64,000 nucleotides of DNA from Hirsutella rhossiliensis. Taxonomy: Eukaryota; Ascomycota; Sordariomycetes; Hypocreales; Ophiocordycipitaceae. The notes beneath the pieces are model-generated. The model made no database searches. It was given only the letters and a program-made list of their open reading frames with translations, and had not been told where the DNA came from. A program made the position numbers and the translations under genes. The stretch spans positions 2,232,001 to 2,296,000 of the forward strand of contig NW_025408667.1 in assembly GCF_020360975.1 (NCBI RefSeq). The letters are read 5' to 3'. This document shows, in pieces, positions 1-9,965 of this stretch (position 1 is the first letter of the stretch; the number at the start of each line of letters is the position of its first letter).

Positions 1-273
1 TGTTTGCGGAAGGATGCAGTCATCTTTATTGAAGTTTGGACTGTGCACGCATGTATCAGGAGGACACTCGCCAGGGCTGGAAAGAGAAGTGGCTTCTTTT
101 CCCCAGTCTGCTGTATGCTATTTCTCGCCATGTACTACTGTTCAGGTCGGATCGAGTCCCTTTTTCTGGCATGAAGCTCGACCCCGCATTGAGCTCTCGG
201 CCTAGACGTCCGGATTGTCTCTGCCCCGTGATTGGCTGTAGGCTTGCGCTTTGTTATGTATTGTATGGGCGCC
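1..273. other. left edge, 3' flank of MYG1
   Basis: This stretch lies downstream of the MYG1 stop codon and should hold its 3' untranslated region. I see no other gene; the short open frames here have no recognisable composition or motif. Confidence 0.6.
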
Positions 274-1401
274 TTATGCGGCCAATGCCTTGGCGGCCAT
301 TTGCTTGGCGCCCTCGCACGTCTTGTTGCCGCCGATGAAGCCGGCGGCGTGCACAAAGACGCAGCCAGGGATGCCGGCGACGGCGTCGAGCTCCTCGTCG
401 CGGAAGCCGCGCCAGGCCTCGGGCAGGGGCTTGCGGCTGACAAACGAGTCCTTGGACTCGGGGACGCACTGGATCCTCCACTTTGCGCCGGGCTCGGGCT
501 TCTCCGGGTACAGGACGTAGAGGACCTGGGGCCGGCCGTCCTCGAGGGTGTAGAGGTGGTCCTTCCAAGGGACCGACTGGCCGTCGAAGACGAGCAGGCG
601 GCCGTCGGGGTCGTGGGCGGCGCGGGCGTCAAAGGCGCGCTGGACGACGGTGCGGGCGGGCAGCCAGGCGGCGACGCAGTAGTCGAGCTCGCGCTCAAAC
701 TCTTCGCCGATGCGGCGGCTGGCGACGAGGAAGCGGTCGTCCTCACGGCGCTGGGCCGCGTCAGCGTCGGCGGGGGCCGCGTCGTTCCAGCTCGGGTTGA
801 GGCGGCCGACGAGGGCGCCGAGGGTGAAGCCGGCCTCGGAGTAGCGCTTGTCGAGGCCGGCGGCGGCGACGCCGGCGGGGTCGTAGACGGCGATTCCATT
901 GTCGTGGGCGTCGAGGGCCTCGACAAAGTCGGTGTACAGCTTGCGATGCAGGAGATGGACCTCGGGAGAGTCCTGGTCGGCAGACGCCACGTCGTCGCCG
1001 CCGTCGCCGGTGCTCGGCCTCGCCGCCGCCGCAAGCCTCTGCGCAACAATGGCGCGCCCAAAGTGGAGAAACACCAGCCCGGCACTCGACAACTTAGTCT
1101 CGCGCCCGGGAAACACAGCGTCAAAGCCGCGCTGGTGATGGTCGAAGCGACGGGCCTCGACATCATAGCGGCCACCGACGTCGACGACGGTGTGGCACGC
1201 GGCGAGGCGCTCCGGGTCGCGCGTGCGGACGAGCCCCGCGTCGCGGTACGTCGGCAGCATGCGCAGCATGTGGACGGCGAGGGCCTCGTCGGCGTGGAAG
1301 TGGCCGCTGTGGGTGCCGATGAGCGGCGGCTGGGCTGCTGCGCCCGTCTTGGCGCGTTTTGCGGCGGATTCCGTCATGGCGGCGACGAGGCGACGCAGCA
1401 T
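274..1401 (-). CDS. MYG1: MYG1-family DHH exonuclease
   Basis: Single-exon gene of 375 aa when started at the ATG at 1401; an internal ATG at 1377 gives 367 aa. The open frame runs further upstream to 1755, but that part is low-complexity leader and unlike the family. The metal-binding motifs of MYG1/UPF0160 are visible: GTHSGHFHADEA near residues 29-40, VVDVGGRYD near 72-80, and FDHHQ near 86-90, which gives the family its DHH relation. Known members are 3'-5' RNA exonucleases of the nucleolus/nucleus and mitochondrion, linked to RNA processing in both compartments. The extra N-terminal MLRRLVAAM followed by a KRAK stretch could serve dual targeting, but that is inference. The C-terminus (EGAKQMAAKALAA) is intact. 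It has the same orientation as the next four genes. Confidence 0.93.
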   Translation of the reverse strand: MLRRLVAAMTESAAKRAKTGAAAQPPLIGTHSGHFHADEALAVHMLRMLPTYRDAGLVRTRDPERLAACHTVVDVGGRYDVEARRFDHHQRGFDAVFPGRETKLSSAGLVFLHFGRAIVAQRLAAAARPSTGDGGDDVASADQDSPEVHLLHRKLYTDFVEALDAHDNGIAVYDPAGVAAAGLDKRYSEAGFTLGALVGRLNPSWNDAAPADADAAQRREDDRFLVASRRIGEEFERELDYCVAAWLPARTVVQRAFDARAAHDPDGRLLVFDGQSVPWKDHLYTLEDGRPQVLYVLYPEKPEPGAKWRIQCVPESKDSFVSRKPLPEAWRGFRDEELDAVAGIPGCVFVHAAGFIGGNKTCEGAKQMAAKALAA

Positions 1402-2089
1402 GGACCGGGGGAGGGGGAGGCGGCTGGTGTGGGGTTTCTGAGAAGCCCTCGTCTTGTTTGGTCGTTTTCTCTGCTTGTAGCACGGGCAATCGGTTGCGGG
1501 AGGGGGCAATTGGGCCGAGGAGGAGAGAGGGTGAAAACGAGGCACTGACGGAGCTTGGGATGCTGGGTTTGGTGGGTAGTCCGCTGGAGAGAGAGAGAGC
1601 ACTGGACTTTGTCCAATCAGGAGCGCCGGATTTGACCAGAGCCCAGGACTCTGGTAATACATGGTAGGGAGCTGGTGGGGTGTCCTTTTTCTGCCTAAGA
1701 GAACGTTTACGCAGCGTTCCGATATTCTGGTTAAATTTTTTAAAAAACTAATCACATAGATGCTATTAATATTATTACCGCTTAGTTGAATGTTTTTTTT
1801 GAAGATATTCAGCTACTCCGAGAGAGGGCTTTCCGTGCTCTTTCTTATAATCACCCGTTCAGCACGTGTCGTGTTTTCTAACCCCGCCTGGGAAGGCAGT
1901 TATTGAATACCAGCATCAGCCAAAATAAAGGAAGCATTGCAACAAGCCAAGGAAAGCATCCAAACCACAAGACCAGACCGTCACGACAGCATCCCCCGCC
2001 CGTCTCAGGTGCTCGCAAGCCTGGCATCAAGCGTACATGCACAGGCAGTATCCCGTCCGGCCGTAGAAGACAGCACCCACCCCGCAACC
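1402..2089. other. intergenic spacer, MYG1 promoter side
   Basis: This is the promoter and leader of MYG1 plus the 3' flank of the small gene to the right. An AT-rich block at about 1730-1800 contrasts with the GC-rich surroundings. No gene is supported. Confidence 0.5.
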
Positions 2090-2335
2090 TCAGCCCGTCT
2101 TGCCATCCCGCCCCACGCCGCTCATGTCCATGTCGGCGCCCTGGGTCGCCGGCCCCCGCAGGCCGGCCCGCGCCCCGGCCCCCGTGCCAATGGGCGCCTC
2201 GGCCTTGCTGTCCCCCGCGCCCACGTTGACGTTGCGCGCGTCGGCCGACTGCCAGTCCGATGCCTGCGGCGGCTGCTCGGGCAGCGGGAGGTTGGCCTGC
2301 GCCTTTGCGATTTGGTCGGCCTTGGACTCGGGCAT
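2090..2335 (-). CDS. small hydrophilic protein, probably conserved in fungi
   Basis: Single-exon frame of 81 aa, starting at the ATG at 2335 and ending in TGA at 2090. It begins MPESKADQIAKAQANLPLPE, then has a Pro/Gln/Asp middle and a Gly/Ala-rich tail. It has no signal peptide, membrane segment or cysteine and looks intrinsically disordered. I cannot name a family, but the QANLPLPE..PP.ASDW.SADA..VNVG pattern reads like a short protein I associate with sordariomycete genomes, from memory only. Two perfect CRE sites (TGACGTCA) lie 236-252 bp upstream, which suggests control by an ATF/CREB-type bZIP factor. Alternatives are a chance frame or a longer spliced gene, but the start context and flanking promoter favour a real gene. 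Confidence 0.62.
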   Translation of the reverse strand: MPESKADQIAKAQANLPLPEQPPQASDWQSADARNVNVGAGDSKAEAPIGTGAGARAGLRGPATQGADMDMSGVGRDGKTG

Positions 2336-3102
2336 TTTCGATCAAGATTGGCTTGGCTGTTGTTTTGTTTCTTCAATTGTCAGCCTTCTTCTTTGGCTCT
2401 CGTCGGTCATCTGTCTGTCTCTGGGTAACCACATACCTTGCTTCAGCTCTTGGTCAGACAAGTTCAGAGTGCTTTTGGACTTCCGATGAAGAAGTTTGTA
2501 GATAAAATTGCCAATGTCGGGTTCCAAAGAGGCCCTTTAAATCAACGATTGCCCGTCCCCACGCCCCCACTGACGTCACTGACGTCACTGTCGTCGTCGA
2601 CTATCCTCTGCGGCGGACCTTGACCTCCGGCTACCCCATTCTTGTGTAGTCAAGGATGCTTCACCGATGGCTGGCAAACCACCAAACCTCGGTCTCGGTC
2701 TCTCGGTGTATACCGTGTCCTTACTGTGCTCGCATTGACAACTTCCGTGCCCGAAACAGTATATCAGGCACAGTTCTTCATCGGCACGTTCACGGCCCTA
2801 CATGACGTACCTCTCTATCCTCCCAAGGGTTCCTGTCTTCGCCCTGACTGAGTGGTTATGCTCGGGTAAGCGCGTGTATTCTTGTAGAACAATGCTCGGT
2901 TTCCACCTTCCAAGACTGTGGTTGGTGAGCCTCGGTCCCACAGCCGAGCAAGCCGAGCAACTACGAGACGGGACGCCCAAATGACAGCTTCAGCTTCCTG
3001 AATACATCTCCTTCTACTCCCAGCCTGCCAGTAAAAGAGCAGAATCAACAAAGGTTGCGACGGGCAAAAGACCAGACTCCAAGCACCAATCCCTGAATGC
3101 TC
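2336..3102. other. intergenic spacer with CRE promoter
   Basis: This is the promoter of the small minus-strand gene on the left and the 3' flank of gamma-tubulin on the right. Apart from the tandem CREs I see no gene or RNA. Confidence 0.5.
2571..2587. promoter_or_regulatory. tandem CRE sites (TGACGTCA x2)
   Basis: Two perfect 8-bp cAMP-response elements sit at 2571-2578 and 2580-2587, one base apart, inside the repeated unit TGACGTCAC. They lie upstream of the minus-strand small gene that starts at 2335. Perfect CREs are the binding sites of Atf1/AtfA-type bZIP dimers, which drive stress and conidial genes in fungi. Confidence 0.7.
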
Positions 3103-4889
3103 TCACCCGGCCACCCTCTTGTCCGTCTCCGCCGACACGGCCTTGTCGCCGCCGCCCTCTGGCTGCAGGTAATCCGCGTTCTCCGCCGCCTCGTACTCGC
3201 CAATCAGGTCTGCCACCACCTCGCGCGCCTCGTCAAACTCGTGCAGGTTCTCGGCAAACGGCGCCGTCTTCTTGTAGCCCTCCATGAAGGCGTTGCGCTT
3301 GCGCATCCCGTCGTACTGCTTGAGGATGCGCTTGAACAGCTATCAGATCCCGCTCTTGTTAGCATACGTCGCCTCGAGGACACGCACACACGCGCACACA
3401 CATATACATGTGTACGCAAGGACAAGGAGAAAGGCTTACCGTGGCAATGCTGGTGTGGTTGGCCAGCATCAGCCCACTCACGCGATGACTCTTGGATACG
3501 TACGGACTCCTCTTCGTCAGTGCCACTTGGATGCTCGCCGGGCCCCAGGGGATAAACGTCGCCAGCCGCCGCTCGCGGATGCGCAGCAGGCTCTTGTGCA
3601 CGTCTGTCGGGTCCACCTCGCCCTGGATGACGTTGAGGATGGAGATGTAGCAGCTCTTCTTGCCCGGCACCGTCGACACCATGCGGTTCTTGGGCTGCAG
3701 CAGCCGCCGCATCACGTCGAGCACCGTCGTCTTGCGCACCGTCTTGGCCTGCTCCACCTGGTCGCCGGTAAAGGGCGTGTATGCCGTCATCAGGAAGTGG
3801 CACCGCGGCGTCGGGATCAGCGACGCCAGGATGCTGACCAGGTCGTTGTGCATGTAGCCTGGGTATCGTAGCGTCGTCGTGCTCGCCGACATGACCGTTG
3901 CAACCTGTCAGGAAACGTGTCTGTCAGCACTCGCTGTTCCCGTGCTTGCGCCACGGATCCCACTGACGAGCTGGTTCGTCTGCTGGAATGACGGTTCCTG
4001 GACGTGCAGCCTGTCGGCGGCAATGTGCGACAGGGCGCCATTGTCTAGCACCACGACCGAGTCGGCGTTTTGTGTCAGCCTCCGCATGGAGAGGATGCTG
4101 TTGTAGGGGTGCACAACCACGTCGCCCGCATTGGTCGTGTCCGGGAAGACCGAGTACGTCTGGAGAATCTTCTTTGGAAACCGATCGTTGAGCCGCTCGA
4201 GCAGGAAGGAGCCGAGGCCGGACCCGGTGCCGCCGGCTATCGAGTGCAGCATCATGAATCCCTGCTCCCCAAGTCGTCAGCAGCACATACCGTCACGGCA
4301 GGGGGAGATTCGAACCTCGAGCGAGTCACTCCCGTCGGCCTCTCGGTCAATCATCTCCATGATGTCCTCGTAGACGGCCTCTCCGCTCTGGTAGCCGTCG
4401 CCCCAGTTGTTGGCCGCGCCCATGCCATTCTTGCCGACGTAAAAGTTCTCGGGGTTGTAGATATTTCGGTACGGGCCCGTCTGGATGCCGTTGATGACCT
4501 GCAACCGTCATGTCAGCGCTTGTGCCGGGATAGAGGCATCCAAGAGAAATGTACGCGCGGCTCCAGGTCAATCAAGATGGCGCGCGGGATGTATCGCGTG
4601 TCGTCGCTCTGGTAGTAAAAGACGTCCTTGCGGTCGCCGCCCTCGGTCGCAAAGTCCTCGAGATTGCCATCCTGGCTGATTCCGTGTTCCTGGCAAAGCT
4701 GCTGCCAGAACTGACTCCCAACTATTTCCAGCCGTCAGCGAGAGACCAAGTCGGAGGAGGAGGCGGTGACGATGGGCCGGAGACTCACTGCTGTTGCCGC
4801 ACTGACCGGCCTGGATCGTGATTATCTCCCTGTGCAATTCGGTCAGGGCCACTCCAACGGCATCCGGACGCGGGGTCCTACCGTGGCAT
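3103..4889 (-). CDS. mipA: gamma-tubulin
   Basis: Seven exons, high to low: 4889-4882, 4829-4789, 4721-4555, 4498-4316, 4261-3968, 3904-3440, 3339-3103, giving 464 aa. Exon 1 is only 8 nt (ATGCCACG) and splices to give [16 protein letters not shown]. The tubulin GTP signature GGTGSG falls near residues 143-148 ([14 protein letters not shown]). Gamma-specific stretches include [17 protein letters not shown] and [24 protein letters not shown]. Gamma-tubulin nucleates microtubules at spindle pole bodies. The C-terminal tail ([23 protein letters not shown]) is short and not strongly acidic, unlike beta-tubulin, which rules out that paralogue. All junctions keep frame and have GT-AG borders; the donor after QL is GTCAGT, giving [10 protein letters not shown] across the junction. 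Confidence 0.95.
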
Positions 4890-5346
4890 CTTGGTCGCCT
4901 GCGGTGCAAAGTTTCTGCCGCCAGCCCAGCAAGCAGGTGTCGATCGAGGTTGGTTATCGCAGTGGCTAAAACACGCGACGCGTAGAGAGACGTCTCCGCC
5001 CCCGCCGTTCATCAAAGTACCTACAGTACCTGCACTACGGAGTAACTCGTAGCCTCGTTTGCTTCCCCTGCATCAAATAAGAAAATAAGAGGCAAGCAGA
5101 AACCCGTTGCTACGAGACTGCACGGCCAATTTGGGTGTCACGAGGCTGCCGTTTACTCACCATGACCGCCCGTCGCTCGTCACAAGTCGCCAAGAAGCAA
5201 AGTTTTCCGCCGCAATCCTCAATTCCTACCATTCTTTTCCGTCCCTTGCCAAGAGACAAACGCGATTATATAGAGCTGCACAAAGCGCCAGCCATGCTTC
5301 CCCCCATATGCCCTGCCACAACAACAATCTCTGTCCCCCCAAGTAT
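4890..5346. other. intergenic spacer, gamma-tubulin promoter
   Basis: This is the upstream region of gamma-tubulin and the 3' flank of the nucleoporin gene, both on the minus strand. It contains a TACAGTACCTGCACTACGGAGTA cluster near 5022, one of the recurrent GTAC-type words of this window. No gene seen. Confidence 0.5.
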
Positions 5347-8300
5347 TTACTGCTTGTTCAGCTCTTTGTTCTTCTCCAACGCCTCCGCCAGCTCCTTCGC
5401 CATGTCCTTGGTCTTGACCTGCACCATCCACGTCTCCAGCCCATCGCCGTCCTCGTTGGATGTCGTAATCTTGACATATTTTTCATCCGCCTTGTACGGC
5501 ATGTTTGGCAGCACCGCCCGATTCAGCGCCACGTGCCCTCGCGGTTCCGCTCGCAACACAAGCCGCACCATGCCCGTCTCCTCGTGTTTCAGCAGCCGCA
5601 GTGGGCCGATGCCCTGGGTCGACCACGGGCTCTTCGACTTGCCCTTGCCGTCGCTGTCCGCCGGCGGCACAAATTTCAGCGCCTTGGCCCGCACCTCGTG
5701 GACAATCTCCTCGTTCACGTCCACCCCGTCCGTGAGGTTGATCTGCTCATGCTTATCGCCCCCCTCGTGGTCCCCGCCAGTGGTTCCTTCAGCTTGGTTC
5801 CAAGGTTCCGGGGTCCCCGCGGCCGGTGTAGTCGCCAGGCTTGAACCGCCTCCTCCAAGGTTCAAAGGAGAGTCTACACCCGACGCTTTAGCGGGGCAAT
5901 TTTCCGATGTGGAAATGGTGACTTACTGGTCCCCGTGGTCGAGGATCCACCAGCAGGTGGCTGGAGGCCGCCCAACGCGGGAACTGCCTGGCTGGACCCA
6001 AACATGGTGCCGCTGCCCTGCGAGGGCTGGGACGGGGGGCCCGAGAAGTTGAAGACCGGCGCACCGCCGGGCGTCGAGGCACCACCAAAGGCCGGCGCCG
6101 CATTTGTGGCCGCCTGCGCCGCTCCGAAGAGGGAACCACCAGATGTCGCCGTCGTCGATCCGTTCGCGCCAGCGCCTGCTCCAAACTGGAAGGAAGTCGA
6201 CGAGCCACCGGTGGGACCCGATGAAGCGCCTCCGAAGCTGAAGCCGCCGCCAGAGGGCGCCCCGGATGCAGTGTTCGACGTCTTGGCAAAGGGGTTGTTG
6301 AAGGACGAGCCAGAGGCCCCAGCGCCGCCAAAGTTGAAGCTGAAGCCGCCAGACCCGGCGTTGGACGGTGTTGCGGCTCCAAAGGGGTCGCTACCATTGC
6401 CGGCATTGCTGGCGGCGGGTGCCGGTGCCCCTCCGAAAATGCTGCTGCTGCTTGGGGCGCTACTGGTCGCGGCTTGCGGGTTGCCAAAGCTAAAGACGGG
6501 AGCCGACGACCCCGCGCCGCTGGCTCCTGCAAACGCCTTCTTGGCAGGCGACGGCTCATCTTGCTTCATGGGACTACCGCTGAACAAGCTATTCCCGATG
6601 GCACCAGAAGACGGAGACTTGGGCGCGCCACCAAAGAGTGGCTTGGAGGGGGTAGCCTCAGTCCCCGAGCTGGGCTTGCCGTCTTCTGCGTTTGACGCGC
6701 TCCCAAAACCGAACTGGGGATGGGATGGAGGACCGGTGGAGGATAGCGCGGCGTCGTTAGTCTTTGCAGCTGCGGAGCCACTTGGTTGAGCAGAGGATGC
6801 GCCGAAAAGAGAAGCCGATGGAGTTGAGGCACCGCTGCCTGGACCACTCGCGGGATTGGAGGCCGGCTTATTGACCCCAAACACAGACGACGCGGTGCCC
6901 GTGTTTCCGAGCGTCGAAGGGGCGCTTATGCCACCAAACAGGGGGCCGGCCTTGGGGGCGGCCTCGGATTCGGCGGACTTGTCCGATTGCACAGGCTTCG
7001 CTCCAAAAGTGTAGCCCGACTGAACAGGAGGGGTCGTGGCAGAAGTCGCGCCACTCGCCTTGGCCAATGTGCCAAACATGTTGGTCGTGGCCGGCGCCGC
7101 TTCAGGCTTTGAGTCGTTATTAGCTGTAGAGCCAAACATGTTGGAGCTTTGCTTGGGGACTTCCGATCCTTGAGGGGTTTCGGTCGGCGTTGACTTGGGT
7201 TGGAACAGCGAGGAACCCAGGCTCGGCTGTGCGGCCGGCGCCTTGGGCTCGAAAGGAGACTTTCTCGAGGGCTGCGATTCATTCTCCTTGTCGGACTCGC
7301 AGCCTTCCTTTGCCCCCTCCTCCGCGCTTGCACCTGCCGACAATGCCTTTGCAGATGACGTCTCCTGGCCGGCCGTGCCAAAGTTTGTCGTGGTGGTGCT
7401 CTTCGGGGCGAAGACGGAGCCCGCAGGAGCAGCGCTGGCTGGTGTCGATGAGGCAAACTTGATGGGGGTGGTGCTCGGGTTCCACGTCTGATCCCGCGGG
7501 GCCGCGGGTTTGTCGTTCAAGGAGTCAGCGGACTTCTCGGCGCGAACTGGCTGGCCTTCGTTGTCCTTTGTGACTCGCTCGAACAAGCTTCGTCCCGGCG
7601 TGCTCTCCCTCGTGCCCGGGTTGCTCGACAGGCCCGGGCCGGAACCGCTGGTCAGCGACGCAGGCTGCTTTGCAAAAAAGCTGGACCCGGCCTGGGAACC
7701 AGCCTCGCCGGTGCCACTGGCAGCAACACTCCTCTCGTCGCTCTGGCCCTCGCCGGGGCTTGCTTCCTCTGAGCCAGTCTCACTCTCACTCTCTACATCG
7801 GCTTCGACACCGCTGTTCTTGGCCGAGCTTGCGTCGGAAAGGTAGCCAAAGATGTTGCTTCCAGCTGGGGCGCCGCCCTGGCCACCCAGAGCCTTTGAGT
7901 TGGTGAAGACCGAGCGGGCCAGGTTGCTGCTGGTGGATGTCTTGGCACCAAAAAGGTTCACCCTCGAGCTGGCCGGGGTCTGAGAGGCCTGAGCGGCCGA
8001 GGTTGGCTTGTTGGCAATCTTTTCAAACAACGATTTGGCCGAGGAGGGCGCGGGCTTTTGCAACTTGGAGGGCTGCTCCTCGCTGACCGAAGCCTTTCTC
8101 TTGTTCTTGCTCGGTGCAGGAGTCGCCACCGTCTCCTCCTCCTCCATTGCTCTGCGCTTGCCTTTGAGCATCGAGCGGCTTGCCGCGGCCGAGTCCTTGG
8201 AGAGGTCGTCGCTGGCCTTGCGCTTCTTCATCGAGGCCATCTTTGACGGGGTGGGCGGGACTTCCTCTTCCTCTGGCTCCGGGAGGCCGTGCTCGCGTCG

Positions 8301-9071
8301 CCACCTCTTGAGCACCTCCTTGGAGGGCTTGACGTTCTGGAACTCGTAGAGCCCATATCGTAGGAGAATGATGCTACGGCTCTTTTCGAATTCCTTTGCA
8401 AAATTGATCACATTCAACTTCCAGTCTTTGCGAGAAAAGATTTCGTTAGCCGCGTATTTGAGTCGTCGAAGATCGAGGATGCAAAAGAACTGGCGCCGCT
8501 GCTCCTCATCGAGACCTGGCGGGCACAAGTGTGCTAGAAACTGGTCTGCGTAGATGGATCCCTTAGAGTTCCATTCCTTGGGAATCTTTTGAGTGAGCAC
8601 TTCGCCAGACAATTCCGGCGGCGGAGACGAGATGCGCATAGGAAACAGCTCCTTGTCCGTCGCCTTGGCGGCCATGCCTCGCGGAGTCGCCTGCGCGGTC
8701 GACTGACGAAATGTGCGCGTCGACTCGGGGGTGGCGCCGGGGGCGAACACCTTCTTCATTGCGCCATGCGGGAGGCTCGGCGAGAAAGCAGTCGAGGGCG
8801 GGCTGTCGCTAAAGGTGGATTCCCGGAAGATGTTGCGGGCGGTGGCTATCGAGCTGTTGCTCAGGCCGCTCGGGGGGTTGTCGTCGTGGGTGCCCAACAT
8901 AAACTTGCGCGTCGGGGCAGTCTGAGGCGTGCCGTGGCGCTTGGAGGAGCCACCCGCAAAGGGCGACGCGGCAAAGGTGCGCTTCGCAAAGGGTAGAGGC
9001 GGACGGGGTTTCGGGGTGCCGTTTGCGACCTCGGCGACATCATCGTCGCCGGGGATAGAGAAGGTCACCAT
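5347..9071 (-). CDS. FG nucleoporin with Ran-binding domain (Nup2/Nup61 type)
   Basis: Two exons, 9071-5927 and 5873-5347, give 1,223 aa; the intron has donor GTAAGT and acceptor TAG. The first in-frame ATG (9071) gives MVTFSIPGDDD; upstream codons are open but have no ATG. From N to C: a basic disordered head, a helical block near residues 170-280 (WNSKGSIYADQFLAHLCPPG and onward, to the LLRYGLYEF motif), a long Ser/Thr/Pro region with dozens of FG, FGA and FGG repeats, and a C-terminal RanBP1-like domain from about residue 1,100 containing FVPP, GIGPLRLL, LRAEP and WMVQVKTKDMA. This layout matches mobile nucleoporins of the Nup2 class that bind Ran-GTP and importin alpha at the nuclear basket. 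Fungal genomes may carry more than one such protein, so the exact orthologue name is left open. Confidence 0.9.
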
Positions 9072-9965
9072 GTCGAGGGGAAAGATGTCTGTCGGCAAAA
9101 GGGTGTGAACGAAGTCGAGGTATTGAGAGACGGAGAAGACGCGGTCGCGCCGTCACTTCAGAATTCCATCAATGGTCGGACGAGTGTGGCCACTGCACAA
9201 GGCGCCCGTCAGCAATGGAGTTTTGTTGGCCGTCGCGTAGCTTCGAGCATCCGCCCTCGGCGCTGCAGCTGAAGGGTTTTCGAGGCGTTGCCACAATTAC
9301 GTGTCCGAGGCTCGAATGATGCCTTGAGCGTTCGGATACGGGTAAAAAGATGGAGGAAGTGAACTTTCGCAGAGCGGACGCAACCGTCACTCAACGGTCG
9401 ATGCTTTGATGCTCCGGGTGGAAGGGGAAAAAAAGCATGCGGCAAGGGGGTGCCCGAGTAGCGCCGCTTCTGGCCTCTTCGCATGCCTCAGGCAACAGGC
9501 AGCACTCGCTTGATTACTAAGGCTGCGTGGTAAGTTTCCGGCCCAGCAAAAAAGAGTTACGTGGATACATATCCGTACTTCTTGCCCTACCATATCACCC
9601 CGGCCGCCGATCGTTCAGACGAACCTACAGTAACACTAGAAAACGTGCACAGTGCAATAGTGGCAAGTATCAACCGAGGTCAATTGCATCCTAATCTGGT
9701 GACCTACAACTATAACGAATGAGATTCCCGTCTTTAGCCATCTCCACGATCCAAGTCCGCTAGGCCATTGTCCTGCTGCCGACACAGTTCCTTTGGCTCT
9801 GGGATCGCGAACATAATATTACACATGGGGGAGGCTCAGGGGAGGGGTTTGGGAAGGGCAGGGGTAGTACAGCTCCAGCCTTGAAGACCAAGATTCACAG
9901 AAAGCAATACTTCCGAACCCCCATATACCGATCCGTACAAAGGAAATTTGTTGCCTTCTAGGCCT
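9072..9965. other. intergenic spacer
   Basis: This holds the nucleoporin promoter and the NBR1 3' flank. Open frames here are short and low in coding signal. I see no RNA gene. Confidence 0.5.

Noticed and set aside
232..1548. 438-residue plus-strand open frame opposite MYG1
   Set aside because: Antisense shadow of MYG1; Gly/Val/Ala-rich and without domains.
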